A stretch of DNA of 64,000 nt from Chrysogorgia sp. JL179-B06 (lineage: Eukaryota; Cnidaria; Anthozoa; Scleralcyonacea; Chrysogorgiidae), in contig JAYKKM010000504.1 of the NCBI GenBank assembly GCA_035772405.1, positions 1-64,000 of the forward strand, in the 5' to 3' direction. Every line of letters starts with the position of its first letter. The first letter of the stretch is position 1. Below are positions 1 to 11,578 of the stretch, piece by piece. The position numbers and the translations under genes were made by a program. The notes beneath the pieces are model-generated. The model searched no databases, had not been told where the DNA came from, and saw nothing but the letters and a program-made list of their open reading frames with translations.

Positions 1-1233
1 GGGCAAAAACTCTTGCACCAACTATGATTAATGAATAAAGGAAATATGAGGAATAGCATTGATATACAAGAATATTATGAAGAACATGAGAAAAATAGTA
101 GGAATAAATTCTATATTGCGTAACGACGAAGGTCAAACGCTCTCCTTATAATGACATCGTAAATGGAGTTTGTTGTCAATTTGTTCAAAAGCCACTGAAA
201 CCGGAAGTTTCCTGTCGGCCTCCCATGCATATATAGGCCTGTCGCCGGTTGATGTACTGTTTACTACTCGTGGGCATCTTGGCTTATATTTCGCTCATAA
301 ATATTTGTTTGCTTTATAGTGGACGAATAACCATGATAGTTGATATTGAAAGGGAAACCGCCGATGTTCGATCAAACTATAAGCCGTCCGAGGCAAACCC
401 TAAAATGGCGGCGTCCCAGAAAGATAAATTTCGTAAATGGAATTGATTTTACACAGGAAAAATCCAATAACAATACACACACCCAATTCCTAAGTTCATA
501 ATCCTGAAGTCTAAAGATGAACACTGACATGATAGTTCAACTTCCAATATGAAAAAACGTTGGCAGAGACGGGGTATTGTAAATCTTAATGATATTGCCG
601 TCACCACCCAAATAGGATGACTATGTATGCTAATTGTTGTGAAAAACGGAAGGACGCTGTTAACGTTGTTGTTTTTTCTACCTTGCAACAAAATCTCGTT
701 TTTACAAAACATGCGGGCGTTATCGAACCTTTCTCCTTGTCAGACTGCCGTCCTCTTGAAGTCCGCGTCCTCTTTCCTATACTCTATCTCAAACTTATTT
801 TTTATTTATTATTATTTTTATTCATATTTATTAAAACGATATACTCCCCCCCCTTATGCAGGATAAACAACGTTCAGCAGTAAAACTTAGCTGTTATCAA
901 TGTGTTGTCCTGTCCCAATAAAACCTCAGTAATACCTAATATTATCATTAAACATAATTATATTTACAAATTGTAGTACATAGATAAAATTGTTTAGAAA
1001 TTTGAATAACTAAATTTAAATTTAAAATTTAAAAAAAATTAAAAAAAAAAATTAAAAATTAAAAAAAGGTTAAATTAAATTAAAAAAATAAGATTAAAAA
1101 TATGGATATCCTAAAAGTTTTTCTAAAAACCTCATACTTTTCTGTTCTACGTATTTCTCAATTGGCAGTTCGTTTGTCGGACGTTTTCTACCATAAATAA
1201 GAAAGACTTTCTAGCATATTCAGTTTTTAATGT
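1..1233. other. Gene-poor AT-rich stretch
   Basis: I see no coding region I can support here. The short ORFs lack family motifs and run through AT-rich sequence. Positions about 1,000-1,110 are almost purely A/T with A-runs. Confidence 0.5.
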
Positions 1234-1278
1234 TTGGGAGTCGACATTGGAGAAGATCATTCAATTGTTAAATCTAAC

Positions 1279-1905
1279 ATTCATTGTCTATCTAAATTAC
1301 AAAGCCGACCGAGCTGCACGGACCGTGATAACTGGTGCTACTGTAATTATGATGTTCGTTCCAGTGAATTACTTGTTAAACTTGGATGGTTGCCTATCGA
1401 ACCCCAAAACTTTAAAAAAAATCGTGACTTAATTCTTAAACATTTAAGGCATTAACTGAAAGGATACACGATGTATATTTCATGAGCTTTTTAACAAATG
1501 CATATAACTATCAATTACAATTTACGAAGCAATGATTACTGAACTGTCGTTGGCACGCGAAACCAAAAACAATTTTTTCTCAAAAGAAGTTTTTCCTATA
1601 GAGCTGCCTTATTCCTGGAACAGGAGCAATCCCTGCACGAAATAACGGAAAATTTTCGAACCATATCTGGTGCCATCTTTCAAACGATACCTTAAAAGTA
1701 TACTCTCGTTACCAAAATAAATCTAATCAATCATTTAATTTATTATTATTAATTTTAATTGTAATTCTATTTAATTTATAATTATTATATAAGTTTGTAG
1801 GTTGTATTGTTTGTTTAGCTTTGTATTTTATTGTAAATAACCATTGTAACCACGGCCCTTGAAAAAAAGCAGTTGTTTTATTACTGAAAGGCTTACCGTG
1901 TATAT
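1279..1905 (+). pseudogene. LINE (CR1-like) reverse-transcriptase C-terminal end plus 3' UTR, broken
   Basis: Plus-strand frames read like the conserved tail of non-LTR retrotransposon polyproteins. A segment with AARTVITGAT is followed, after a frameshift, by YDVRSSELLVKLGWLPIE. Further on, near 1,520-1,700, comes a degenerate stretch resembling the usual 'FSYRAALFWN...' terminal motif (here RSFSYRAALF). At least two frameshifts and several stops make it non-functional. The downstream AT-rich region ending near 1,905 (CACGGCCCTTGAAAAAAAGC) looks like a LINE 3' UTR. The upstream part (endonuclease and RT core) is absent, as in a normal 5'-truncated insertion. Assignment to CR1 rather than a sister clade is inference. 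Confidence 0.7.
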
Positions 1906-1973
1906 AATAATTTGTATAATTAATAATAATAACTTGTTTTCTTGTTTTTCATGCTATGATTTATGATGGTTAA

Positions 1974-2312
1974 ATATTCTGTCAAAATATCGAGCATATT
2001 ACTATCCTTATCAAGGCCAATTTACGCACCACTTTACAAGCTTCTATTTCTATTACATCATTAAATAAATCTGAAGGGAGATCTATCAATGAATTAGATA
2101 CCCATTATAGACACAATTTTTACGGCACGATACGTGGAATGACGAAAGTCTCTTTAAGTGCGTTGATGGATAATTTCAATCTCCAATATAACTCCACAGT
2201 AGATGGTTATATTTTTAATTCTATTAATAATTCACATGAATCCAAAAACCAAAGGAAATCCAGCACCGTAGACGGTAGACTTTTGGATATTGGAGGAAAT
2301 TACATAAATTAA
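1974..2312 (+). CDS. Unrecognised open frame, 112 codons, no obvious start
   Basis: The frame is open from just after a TAA at 1,971 to a TAA ending at 2,312. It would encode a hydrophilic, Ser/Asn-rich polypeptide (contains GTIRGMTKVSLSALMDNF). I recognise no domain. It follows a LINE 3' end in an otherwise AT-rich stretch, so an open frame this long with balanced amino-acid use is mildly unusual. It may be an exon or part of a decayed element; no convincing splice site fixes either end. Confidence 0.25.
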   Translation: MFCQNIEHITILIKANLRTTLQASISITSLNKSEGRSINELDTHYRHNFYGTIRGMTKVSLSALMDNFNLQYNSTVDGYIFNSINNSHESKNQRKSSTVDGRLLDIGGNYIN

Positions 2313-2329
2313 GCCAACATTTCACCTCT

Positions 2330-2530
2330 CGATTTTTCATCTTATATATACTGATTTGTTTGAGATGTAATATGAAAAACAACTTTGTATTGGTGTTTCA
2401 TCGTAGGATATCCACAACATCGAGGAAACAGCGAGCGCGTAGCGCGATGGTCCTTTGTTAAATGTTTTTCGGTAGTGTTTGGATATTCCAGTTGGTACAC
2501 CGAGCTCGAGTTGTTTCATATGACCTTCTC
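2330..2530. repeat. Short hairpin-containing repeat
   Basis: It contains a GC-rich hairpin (GCGCGTAGCGCG). A related hairpin (ACCGCGTAGCGCGGT) occurs at about 26,468 and 38,036 inside larger repeats. This suggests a MITE-type repeat. The ends are not defined. Confidence 0.3.
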
Positions 2531-3104
2531 TAATGAGTCCGAACGCTGTTGACTTATAATGTGAATTATAGGTAATGCTTTAATGTGTTTTGGTATTATG
2601 TCATGGGAAATCCGAAGTGGATAAGATATTTGAGGAAGATCACCAGGTGCACTTTCATCATTAAAAAAAACAAAAAAATATCTCAAATTACGCGATGCAC
2701 GACGGCAAAATCTTATTGTAAGTCTTTTGTAGGTGAGACCGGTTTGTTTTTTTTTTTTTTTTTTTTTTTAATAATAACCACCAGGAATATCCAAATGGCC
2801 CATCATCGTGATTTAAATGCCCTTTATTATTGGTTAATTTTCTCGTTTGAATTATAAATTCATAAATTATTAATTTGAGAAATACTGATGAAACACGCTT
2901 CCGAGTGTTGAAACACGCTTCCTCTCGCCAAACACAGAATGAAAACATTATTTCTAGAGTACAAGAGAAGATACCGTCAAATTATTAATATTAATAATCA
3001 TAAGACTTGAAGGTCTTTGATTTTAAATATTTATTTTATTTTATTACAGTACACCTTTTACATACACTATCGAAGCAAATGGTGACAACATTGACTAACC
3101 TTCA

Positions 3105-3455
3105 TAGGGAGTATCGTTGCTCTGGGAATATTCGCAAATCATATTTCTTGGAAAAATGCTCTTCATTGTCATCAAAGCGAAACTGTGATGTTATCAAGTG
3201 AGCGGACTTCTTTGACGTAGCCAATGTAATATTTACTACCTCCTTTCCACGCGCTAATCACGTGCGATCCAGCTTTCACTTCATTTGGGCATCGAATAAC
3301 GGCCGATATGTCCAATTTTCTGTGAATTATCTTTTCACCGTCATCGAACAATATTGCATATTTACCAGAAGAGTACCTTCCACTGTAACTGCGTAGTATT
3401 TGTTATTGGTCCAACGAGCAATAACACGGTCGCCAACTAGAACTATGAAAAAATA
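3105..3455 (-). pseudogene. Tandem Tudor-like domain reading frame, two frameshifts
   Basis: The minus strand reads two successive Tudor-like repeats. The first begins VGDRVIARWTNNKYYAVTVEG (about 3,438-3,376) and continues in another frame as SGKYAILFDDGEKIIHRKL. The second begins VKAGSHVISAWKGGSKYYIGYVKEV and, after a second frameshift near 3,192, continues as FRFDDNEEHFSKKYDLRIFP. Both share the pattern 'V-x-G-x-x-V-x-A-x-W ... K-Y-Y ... V ... F-D-D', typical of small Tudor/chromo-barrel folds that bind methylated ligands or chromatin. A polypyrimidine tract plus CATAG lies just upstream on the minus strand (about 3,443-3,460), consistent with a 3' splice site. The frameshifts point to a pseudogene or retained fragment; assembly errors are the alternative. 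Confidence 0.45.
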
Positions 3456-3469
3456 AAAGAATTCAAATG

Positions 3470-4140
3470 ATGATGTGAGATCTGCATGTTTGTAAACACC
3501 AAACTGACCATATACTGCAATCACAGGAAATCCCCTACGCCATATTGGTCTAATATAAATAGCTCTTTGTCGACGACGTTTAAATTAAAGGTAAAACCGT
3601 TGCTTCAATAGTTCGCTGATAATTACGCTCTATTGCCAAGTATATGCGTTTTGCTTTATATAAATATTAACGTGGCTAGATAGGGAAAAAAATGTGTAAA
3701 AAATAAAAATTTTGTAAATAAAAAATTTAGGGCATTTTAAAATAAGCACTGTCACGTTTTGTTCTGGTTCCCATGAATAAAAGCATAATAAAATACATAT
3801 TAGGAATAAAATGAGCCACATAATAAAGACTGATGAGGGAAAAAGCAGACAGAGAAAAAGGGATGTTCCTTAATATGAGGCTAGTGCATGCGAGCCTCTA
3901 CCTTGAACTGAATGTTCACACCAAACTTTGCAACTGATTTCCTGGTTTTGTTATTTTTAGAGGTTACCCGGATTTAAAATTCCTTAACATCTAGCTTGAT
4001 ACCTTAGTCTATAAATAAACCAACAGTAATGTTTTTCCCTCTATAGACCTGTTGAATTCGACGACCAACGATTCCGAACAAAACACATCGCTGTCAGTTA
4101 AATCATTGCGTGGTTTGTAATCAAAACTGGAAGCTAAGTA
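3470..4140. other. No gene recognised
   Basis: AT-rich sequence with short ORFs only. The 63-codon minus frame at 3,630-3,821 is hydrophobic but matches nothing I know. Confidence 0.4.
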
Positions 4141-4149
4141 AATGCCGAC

Positions 4150-4300
4150 ACAACCACCAGTTCTATCGGCCCGGCGCGAAGCGCCGGCCGAAGGCCTGAT
4201 GGCGAGGGTGCTAATATCGATGCTTAGGTCTGCAGTGATGCAACCGCCGTCCAAATGCGCCGGCTTCGGAAAATTTTGGCCTGGTAAATAGAGAAAAACT
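4150..4300. repeat. Repeat family X terminus with GC-rich hairpin
   Basis: It contains GGCGCGAAGCGCCGGCCGAAGG followed by a GCGAGGGTGCTAAT motif. The same arrangement appears in opposite orientation at 19,310-19,381, and without the hairpin at 22,650-22,800 and 34,190-34,330. The shared flanks (a TTCGGAAAATTT-type motif and CCTGGTAA) show a dispersed repeat family. No coding capacity is seen, so its class is unknown. Confidence 0.5.
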
Positions 4301-4394
4301 TTGAAAAAGTGAGTTTGAAAACAATTTATTCGGATATACTTTATGGTAACAATACGTATAGTCTCCCACCATATTTTACGGTTATTATTACGGT

Positions 4395-4435
4395 TTATGG
4401 TTAGGATTAGAGTTGGGGTTAGGGTTAGGGTTAGG
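4395..4435 (+). repeat. Interstitial telomere-like repeat (TTAGGG variants)
   Basis: Degenerate and exact GGTTAG/GGGTTA units occur in tandem, including three perfect GGGTTA steps. TTAGGG is the standard metazoan telomere repeat. A complementary-orientation tract lies at 18,372-18,440. Confidence 0.7.
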
Positions 4436-4554
4436 CTTAGTATTTTTGTGATATCAGGATTAGCTGATCATCGTTGAATTCTAAAAGACTACCGCCTTAC
4501 TGCTACCGTACGAATAGGCACTGCATTCACTCTTTATCGTTTATTACAGTAACT

Positions 4555-4650
4555 CTTTGATTGTCTTGAGACTTGAGTGAAGAAGGGCTTTCGCTCGAAG
4601 CGTTGAATGTATGAGACCTGTTACACACTATTTTGGCAGTGCATCAACCT
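4555..4650 (+). repeat. Penelope-like element terminus relic (degenerate hammerhead region)
   Basis: GAAGAAGGGC-loop-GCTCGAAGCGTT followed by a TTTTGGCAGT motif matches, with decay, the ribozyme-bearing ends seen at 14,090-14,160. The CTGATGA box is mutated, so self-cleavage is not expected. It abuts the point where the BEL/Pao pol frame stops. Confidence 0.4.
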
Positions 4651-4668
4651 TTATAGAGATCTGTATTT

Positions 4669-5311
4669 CTACAAACGAGAGATGGCGGCCTTACGATCAT
4701 TTTGTAAATTTGGTCGATTATCCTTCCATGGAACTGCTACCTTGTATCTACAGGTGGTACCGTCGTAACTTATAGATTCCTCAAGCTTCTTTAGGGCCAC
4801 GCTCTCTTCGGCATAAACTCTGGAATCGCAGACTTCAGTACCGCAGCTCTCGATCTCCCAGAAATCGTTTGATAGTATGGTCGATATCACAACAAACTCC
4901 AACGCTGCCACTCTTTAATGGATCCCTTGTCAGCAGTGTTCGTTTGTGACATGAGTTCTGGTTCTGGATGAATCTCGACCATCTGGTGACCCTAATACAA
5001 GTCCACCCCAGTGGACCCAAACGAGCTATAGGACCTCCTCCTTCACCACGGATATCTGCTCTAGAATAATGCAAATCAGCATTATCGATGCCTATTAACA
5101 AATACACTATTCCATCTTTAGCTGGTTTTGCAAACTCGCACTCTTTGAGATGTGCCCACTTTTGCTTGCTTTTATCCCAGTCCTCCACCTTATAATTGCC
5201 AGTTACTCTTCGGGGTCTAGTCTTGACACTGATCTCCTTGCTGAATTGTCCATCAAACGCTCTCAATGGTTATATTTACCGGCATTGACTGAAATGTGGC
5301 GACTTCATTGT
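4669..5311 (-). pseudogene. BEL/Pao retrotransposon pol: DUF1758-type protease end and start of reverse transcriptase
   Basis: The minus frame 5,266-4,835 contains LLIGIDNADLHYSRADIRG and GPIARLGPLGWTC, the conserved protease-linker block of BEL/Pao elements. An overlapping frame, 4,911-4,669, contains FWEIESCGT, an EESVALKKLEESI stretch and YKVAVPWK, the region that leads into the BEL RT. A frameshift separates the two. This is the continuation of the gag/protease at 6,560-8,319, interrupted by a piggyBac-related insert. The RT catalytic core, RNase H and integrase are missing: the frame ends where PLE relic sequence begins. The element cannot function. Confidence 0.8.
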
Positions 5312-6559
5312 AACTCTTTCGTGTCTGGCACCAAAACGCCATAAATTGTAGTGCACCTCTTCCTCGGCTTATTTCTTAATAAATATTCACAACAATACGA
5401 CAAGCTATACCTCTTTTGAAAGCGTATTAAATAAGCTATCAAAATTCTATTCTACTTTCAGAAATAAGTATTGCATTTTGAAATAAATTAACATAATTTA
5501 GCATAAATTATCAATATGTGGCTTCACATTTTAGACATAAACTTCATCCTTTTATAAATACAGCAACTGTGCTATCTCTCTCTCTCTATATATATATATA
5601 TATTTATATTTATCTTATTTTAAATCGCTTCATGGCTTTTCAAGCCGTTTCCTTGCCTTTCATGTTGTGAATATAAATCTATCATGCAGTAAATAGCATC
5701 AAATAATTTGCATACAGTGCGACTCTTCTCAACTTTGAATTCAGCATAATTTTTGTCCCCTCGGTCGTGAAATATTACTTTTAGTATTTCAGATATGCTC
5801 TCAGTTACATATACGAGACATTCCCTGGCAATACGAAACTACAAAAGGCTTCAAATATAAAAATACCCGTGGTTATTCTTTTTCTGTCATTCGAGACGCT
5901 CAGAACAACATCACACTTCAACGCCAACGGCGCGTGAATTGAGATTAGCGTCTCTGCGTTGGCTAGATTTTTTGTTCTTGCTCATAACACAACAATTTTT
6001 TACCCAAGAAAAGTTCTCAATTATATCTCCCAACAATTTATTGATGCGATAAGCAATGTTTTCAAACATGGTAATTGAAATTATCGACTAAAATTACATA
6101 CCTTTGCAAAGCATGTAAACATGTGTTTCGCATGGGACTGCATGACGCACGCCCGACTCACCTCATTTCTTCGTCAAAATTCATCCGCTGCCGGTCGATG
6201 TCTGATTCTTCTCCGCTGTACATTCCCCCACGATCACTATCAAACTTATTATCATTTTCTATTTGCAATAAAACTTCTTTTCAGCAGTGAATATCGTCCT
6301 CTTAGCAACTGTTAGCACGAGTCGACATTGCAAAAAGTTAAGCTTGCGTGCGTGACACTGGAGATCATCGAAACATGCCAACCAATCGCTGCGCTTGATA
6401 ATTAAAACTAACCAATCACAGTCCGGTTCATAGCCCAAGCTCCTCAGCTTTAAAATGAGTCGTTTTTTATAATTTTCCATGGAAAGGCGGCCGCGCTATC
6501 AATATTTTAGACTGGGGGCCACCAGTGTCCCTTTTACTAGGGATGGACCGGAAAGAGTT
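5312..6559 (-). mobile_element. Internally deleted piggyBac-family element inserted in BEL/Pao
   Basis: The ends are AACTCTTTC at 5,312 and its complement GAAAGAGTT at 6,551-6,559. Long stretches are alignable by eye with the piggyBac element at 44,566-46,991: 5,340-5,540 matches 44,587-44,790, and 5,690-6,330 matches 46,130-46,760. The transposase middle is absent, so this is a non-autonomous derivative. A decayed exon-1 region is recognisable at about 6,160-6,300 on the minus strand, still followed by a GAG|GTGAGT donor. The element splits the BEL protease frame, so it inserted after the BEL element. Confidence 0.75.
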
Positions 6560-8319
6560 CATGCACTTTGACAGACTCGAAAGGCTCTTGAATGCCTAGT
6601 GCTCCTGCAACCTCCTCATTCAGAAACGTTTCATTTGATGCGTCATCCAGTATTGCATTCACTTTACCTTGCGATGATTTGCTTTGAGCCACACTGGAAC
6701 TGTGCGAAGTGACAAAACCTCGGTTAACGATTCTTCACTATGCCTTGACGTAAGGGTTCGATGGTCTGTTACCCCCTCCCGTGGCATAACATGGTTCCCG
6801 TTCTCTGGGCTCCCTTGCGCGTGTGGATTCATGGAGTAGAAAATGGTAGTTCTTCTTACAGCCATTGGTGCTGCAGACTTTGAATCTTGGACATGCCTTT
6901 CCCTGATGGGTCACTATAGCCAGACACCGAAACACACAAGTGCTGGTCCTTTGCAACATTCCACCGATTCTTGAACATTTCATACCTTGAAACCTCTTAA
7001 ATGACCAAACCCCATGGCTTCCCTCACACAATGCACAAGGTGGCTTCGGATCCTTCCCTCTCTGCCCATCATAACCACTAAAATACGACCGAAATCTACC
7101 CCTCTCACTATACTTAAACCTTCCTCCACCAGCCTCAACCTTCTTAAACCTTCCTCCACCAGCTCTCAACCTTCTTAAACCTGCCTCCATCAGCCTCACC
7201 CTTCTTAAACCTTCCTCCACCAGCCTCAACCTTCTTAAACCTGCCTCCATCAACCTCACCATTCTTCGAATCAATACCATGTACCATTTCCACCGCCTCC
7301 ACCTAATCCTGACTTCTTCCTTTAACCAATCTCTCATTTTTAATACTGACCGCTCACAACTATGCTCTCTTAAGCAACGACTATAGCTTTCCACCTGTCT
7401 ATCAGCAAGCTTTTTTACCAACAGACTATGTAACGTGCCCTCACCAAGCTCTCCATCTCGCCCCTCTGCTTGCAACTTAACCACCGATATACGAACCAAA
7501 TCTGCAAACCTCTCAAAGGCCTGAACATCACTACTCTTTAAGGGAGGCATAACTTTCTAGTTGATCCATATAGGCTTGCAGCTGCCGTCGTTGTCCACCA
7601 AACTTTGTTTTCAAGATTTCCTTTGCTTCTTCATACTCTGGTTGTGTAACTCCTAACCCTCGGATTGCTTCTAAGCGCAGTTCCTGTCAAACTTTGACGT
7701 AATCTTGCCATCTTTACATTCGCTGGCTCATCCCCTTCGTCAACTAGACTGCTAAATAGTCCCCAAAAGTCCTCGAACTTTGTTTTATCACCCCCGAACA
7801 CTGGTACCTTAAGAGGTTTTGAGTCGCTGACGGGGTGTCCCAGACCCAGTAGTGTTTTCCATCACATTTGAACTTGGTTGATTCAACGAGGATGGGTGTG
7901 TAGCAACCACATTGACTGGACTATTTTGTACGGTGTTTTGCTTTTATAGAATCCTTGATTACACCTTCAGCTTTCTCGATCGCCTGAAGTATTTCAGCTT
8001 CGATACAGTCCGATTCTTTAGAAATTGCATCTTTAGTGTCAAGTTCGCCAATTTGAAGATACATATAACACAGTTCGTCTATGACAGCCAAATATTTCTC
8101 TAAAACTCCCCACAATCCGTCGATCTCTTTCTCTATAATTTCTACGTCGATCTCACCTTTTTTGGCGCACAACTTCTCCAGAGAATGTCTGACTCTTGTC
8201 ACCGCTGTTTTCCTCGATCTTTTGTCACGTTTCAACTCTAATATTTTCATCTCGATTCCACGACGTTCTTCGACACTAACTCCATCGCTTTGCTCTGTCA
8301 GGCTTCCGTTTTCCTCCAT
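6560..8319 (-). pseudogene. BEL/Pao retrotransposon gag and N-terminal protease
   Basis: The frame starts at 8,319. The first 132 residues (8,319-7,921) are Lys/Glu-rich and likely coiled coil. Then comes a DUF1759-like gag region in shifted frames (about 7,900-7,400, with AYMDQLESY and a conserved VKKLADRQVESYSRCL). An Arg/Gly-rich repeat of about 12 residues (RLMEAGLRRLR type, 7,140-7,270) follows, then a zinc-knuckle-like CALCEGSHGVWSFKRF. Last is the start of a DUF1758 protease (NAILDDASNETFLNEE) before the piggyBac insertion at 6,559. Gag packages the RNA and the protease matures the polyprotein. Several frameshifts make it a pseudogene. Orientation and neighbours agree with pol at 4,669-5,311. 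Confidence 0.8.
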
Positions 8320-8650
8320 TATTACTGATATAACAATTAATTTGAACCCGACCTTAGCGGTATAACAAATATATCAGTCTTGTTTACTTAACGTTAACTA
8401 CTGAATATTACGACAAACGAAATCCAATAAACCAGCTCCAAAATAGTTATATTTTTCAGAATTACCAATGTTTTGTTTCTTATTATTAGCCAACAGTGTT
8501 TTCCTTACGAAATAAACGATTTTCATGGTCCAAAAATACGATAAACTCACGATACAAAGCAATATTCTTCTCGATGACACACAGCGTTATCCATGGCCAT
8601 TAATCCAGGTGTCCAAAACCTTTTACGTACGATAATAACTTGCCAAAAAG

Positions 8651-8667
8651 TCCTGGCAGGATCGCCA
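8651..8667 (-). promoter_or_regulatory. Primer-binding site of the BEL/Pao element
   Basis: On the minus strand TGGCGATCCTGCCAGGA starts with TGG, complementary to a tRNA CCA end, about 330 bp upstream of the gag start. That is where a primer-binding site is expected. The tRNA donor was not identified. Confidence 0.6.
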
Positions 8668-8669
8668 AA

Positions 8670-9200
8670 TGTTCCGATGAAGTCGATTAACGTACACGAT
8701 TATGCGGAAACTATATAAAAGTACTTAAAGGGATATGCCAATATAATTTAACTTTGTCTCATTTGAAAGAACTCGTAAAATGGTATCAGAAGACCTTTTA
8801 CAATTTTTCTGTATCTTTCTTGGTTTTGGAAATATTTCAGCTTATTATGACAAATGTTGTGGGCCAATCATGGCCAATCAAGTGCAACATAATCGAGTTT
8901 CTGGCTCATAATGTCGTAAGGTTGGCAAGATAGAAATTTCACTTTACCCTACTTATGACGTCACATATATGCATATCGAAAATAATTCCTAGATGGCGGA
9001 CAGCACGCTGTCTTTCGTCAAATTATTTCGAAAACAAAAAAAGATAAGGGAAAATTGTAAAAGGTCTTGTTATACCATTTCACGAGTTCTTTCAAATGAG
9101 ACAAAGTTAATTTATATTGCCATATCCCTTTAATAACATCAAAAACCCGTCTCAGCAATTTCCCGGCACGCTAAGAACTGGTTAAACCGGTTTACGTAAT
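8670..9200 (-). repeat. Probable 5' LTR region of the BEL/Pao element, boundaries uncertain
   Basis: By position (directly upstream of the primer-binding site on the minus strand) this should be the 5' LTR. No second LTR copy exists in the window, so the outer edge cannot be fixed. About 400 bp of it is a MITE (8,725-9,133). Confidence 0.35.
8725..9133. mobile_element. MITE with about 110-bp terminal inverted repeats
   Basis: The left end TTAAAGGGATATG and right end CATATCCCTTTAA begin inverted repeats of roughly 110 bp (8,725-8,835 and 9,025-9,133, about 85-90% alike by eye). The central 190 bp has no ORF. The TTAA at each tip could be a target duplication, as for piggyBac-type elements, or part of the repeat. 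Confidence 0.75.
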
Positions 9201-9330
9201 GGGCGAGCTATCCACGCGAGCTGTCCCGCGTCACGGCCCGCTGAACAGTTAGTGTGTCTCTAACTTGGAGGCATTGCAGTTGATTTAACCCAGGAGTGAT
9301 GTGGTCATACTTCTTCATGCCTAGTACTAT

Positions 9331-10750
9331 AAATACGTGTACCGCAACAACCCCTCGCCCGCTTACTGTTTGAGGCTCTGAACAGATTTTCAAACTGCTT
9401 ATTTTTTGGGTGCAATTTGTGGGTAGTGTACTGAACAGAACCCAAGTGGGAAAGTCTGCCAAAACAATTGTCTCGCAGGCAGGGTTGGAAACCAATTGTG
9501 TAACTATTGATTATTGAAATTAATAATTAATTTTAATAATTATTAATTTAAATAATAATTTTATTAATTATATATTACATAATTAAAGTTAATTATGTCA
9601 GTTAAACTTTTAATATTAAATTTCAACATGCTTGTTTAGAGTACCGTAACAGTGGCATACTCATAATTTTACTCAAAGTACAATTTTATTCACGAGACTG
9701 CATAACCTTGTACATACATGTACCCTACTGTAATAATGTAATCTGCATGTTCCTTATTGCCTAATTGTCAGTATAAGCAGATACATGTACCCTACTGTAA
9801 TAATGTAATCTGCAGGTTCCTTATTGTCTAATTGTCAGTATAAGCAGATACATGTACCCTACTGTAATAATGTAATCTGCATGTTCCTTATTGTCTAATT
9901 GTTAGTAGCAGCTACCAAAAGATTGCATACCTAAATTTATCGTAGACCAAATTGATAAACCTTTTATTCTTTTAGAAGACTTCTGTTTCTTAACTTTTAT
10001 TAATATTATATAATTATGCACATTCATGTTCCAGTATTTCAATGGTATTCAAGTACCGGTAACACAATTTCAAAAATTGAAATGACAAAAAGCCCATAAT
10101 ATACAAACAAAGAACGATATTGCTTAATCTAATTATTTTCACCAATTTTTATATATTAATTCAGGATGAAATTCCTTTCAGCTGCTTCTTGTCGGTGGGG
10201 TGATACCACTTGTTTAATCCTAACATGTTCCCCTGACACAGTGAGTGTTAACCTAACCAATTATACATTATACAGTATTTATCCTTCAAAAGCTGTGTAA
10301 AAAATATACATTGAAAGCCTAGGACTGGCACTGTCCAGGCCTACTATCCAGGACAAAGGTGAATTTAAACAGACACACTAAGCCATTGGCCAGAAGGGCA
10401 TATGCCATAATATCAGGATGAGCGTATAAATGCTGATTGTTATAGCCAGTATGGTGTATGTTTACACTATTAAAGTGAGTAAAATGTAAGCCAGGCCCAA
10501 GGTGGCATCCAGCCAGGTTGGTCCTGGCCAGTACTGGTACTCCCTATATAGGCTAATTATCAAGTATTGCAATTATTCCATTGTGGATGAGGTTGCAAAG
10601 TGACCGAGTGAAACAATGGTGATGTATAATTTAAATAAAAGTATAAAATCTGCCATTCAAAATTTGTATTAACATTTGTTTATTCTGCAATATTATAAAG
10701 CACATAATTTATTGGTATATCTTACGGTATGTAAGGACTATTCAATTTCG
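9331..10750. repeat. Repeat R1, copy 1 (1.4 kb)
   Basis: It is nearly identical to 16,886-18,290 in the same orientation, with small indels. It starts with an AAATACGTGTACCGCAACAA-type sequence followed by CCCCTCGCCCGC, includes the 67-bp minisatellite, and has no coding frame I can identify. It is probably a non-autonomous element or a segmental copy. Confidence 0.8.
9715..9915. repeat. 67-bp minisatellite, three units
   Basis: Units begin TACATGTACCCTACTG at 9,715, 9,782 and 9,849. The corresponding array in R1 copy 2 (about 17,282-17,480) has a shortened middle unit, so the array is unstable. Confidence 0.85.
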
Positions 10751-10847
10751 AGAAGCTTTCGAGAAGATTTCATAAGCTGTTTAAATATATAAATTGCATT
10801 AAGGACTGGCATTGTCTAGGCCTAATACACGACAAAGGTGTTCATAC

Positions 10848-10922
10848 CATGAGCTCGAGTTGTATATGAGCTGCGCGCCGAGTCGGCTATCAGCCATATA
10901 CGACGAGAGCGAATGGTATAAT
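10848..10922. repeat. Short foldback hairpin
   Basis: TACCATGAGCTCGAGTTGTA is matched imperfectly by its inverse near 10,900-10,920 (TACGACGAGAGCGAATGGTA), with a GC-rich centre. It looks like a small MITE. Confidence 0.45.
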
Positions 10923-11034
10923 TGTTTTATGATATACACATACACTATATAATAAGCCAAACATTTATTAACAATTCCACAATAATTAAATACTTATAAT
11001 GACATAAACAAATGAACTTCGTCTGCTACTTCCG

Positions 11035-11362
<328 letters not shown>

Positions 11363-11394
11363 AAAAAGTAGAGTGCTGCGTAGAAAGTGTTTTG

Positions 11395-11578
11395 AATATA
11401 TAGCAAAGTGAAAAGGTGGTAAACTGCCAAGAATTTAGTGACGAGATACTGACGTTTCGAGCGGAGCCCTTCATCAGAGTAAGACGAGATGAAATGAAAT
11501 AAATAGGGCTTATATATATGCCAAAAGGGTGTCACAAGTAGAAAGTAGCCAATCAAATGCACGGGAGATAAACAAACT
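11395..11578 (-). repeat. PLE-1 terminal repeat, 3' copy
   Basis: Inverted match of about 180 bp to 13,993-14,168 with few differences. It includes the hammerhead motif on the minus (element sense) strand. Confidence 0.85.
11447..11481 (-). ncRNA. Hammerhead ribozyme candidate in PLE-1 terminal repeat
   Basis: Minus strand: stem I TACT/AGTA, then CTGATGA, stem II GGGC-TCC-GCTC, GAAA, and a minimal self-complementary ACGT forming stem III, with GTC as the cleavage triplet. Such tiny stem III helices work as dimers. PLEs are known to carry type I hammerheads in their terminal repeats. All core bases are present; activity is inference. Confidence 0.75.

Noticed and set aside
2880..2925. Hammerhead-like core: CTGATGA, AACAC/GTGTT stem and GAAA
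   Set aside because: No cleavage triplet, stem I or stem III is visible, and the motif is made of a simple repeated AAACACGCTTCC sequence.
4403..4432. True chromosome end
   Set aside because: The TTAGGG-like run is short, degenerate and embedded in dispersed repeat sequence, so it is interstitial.
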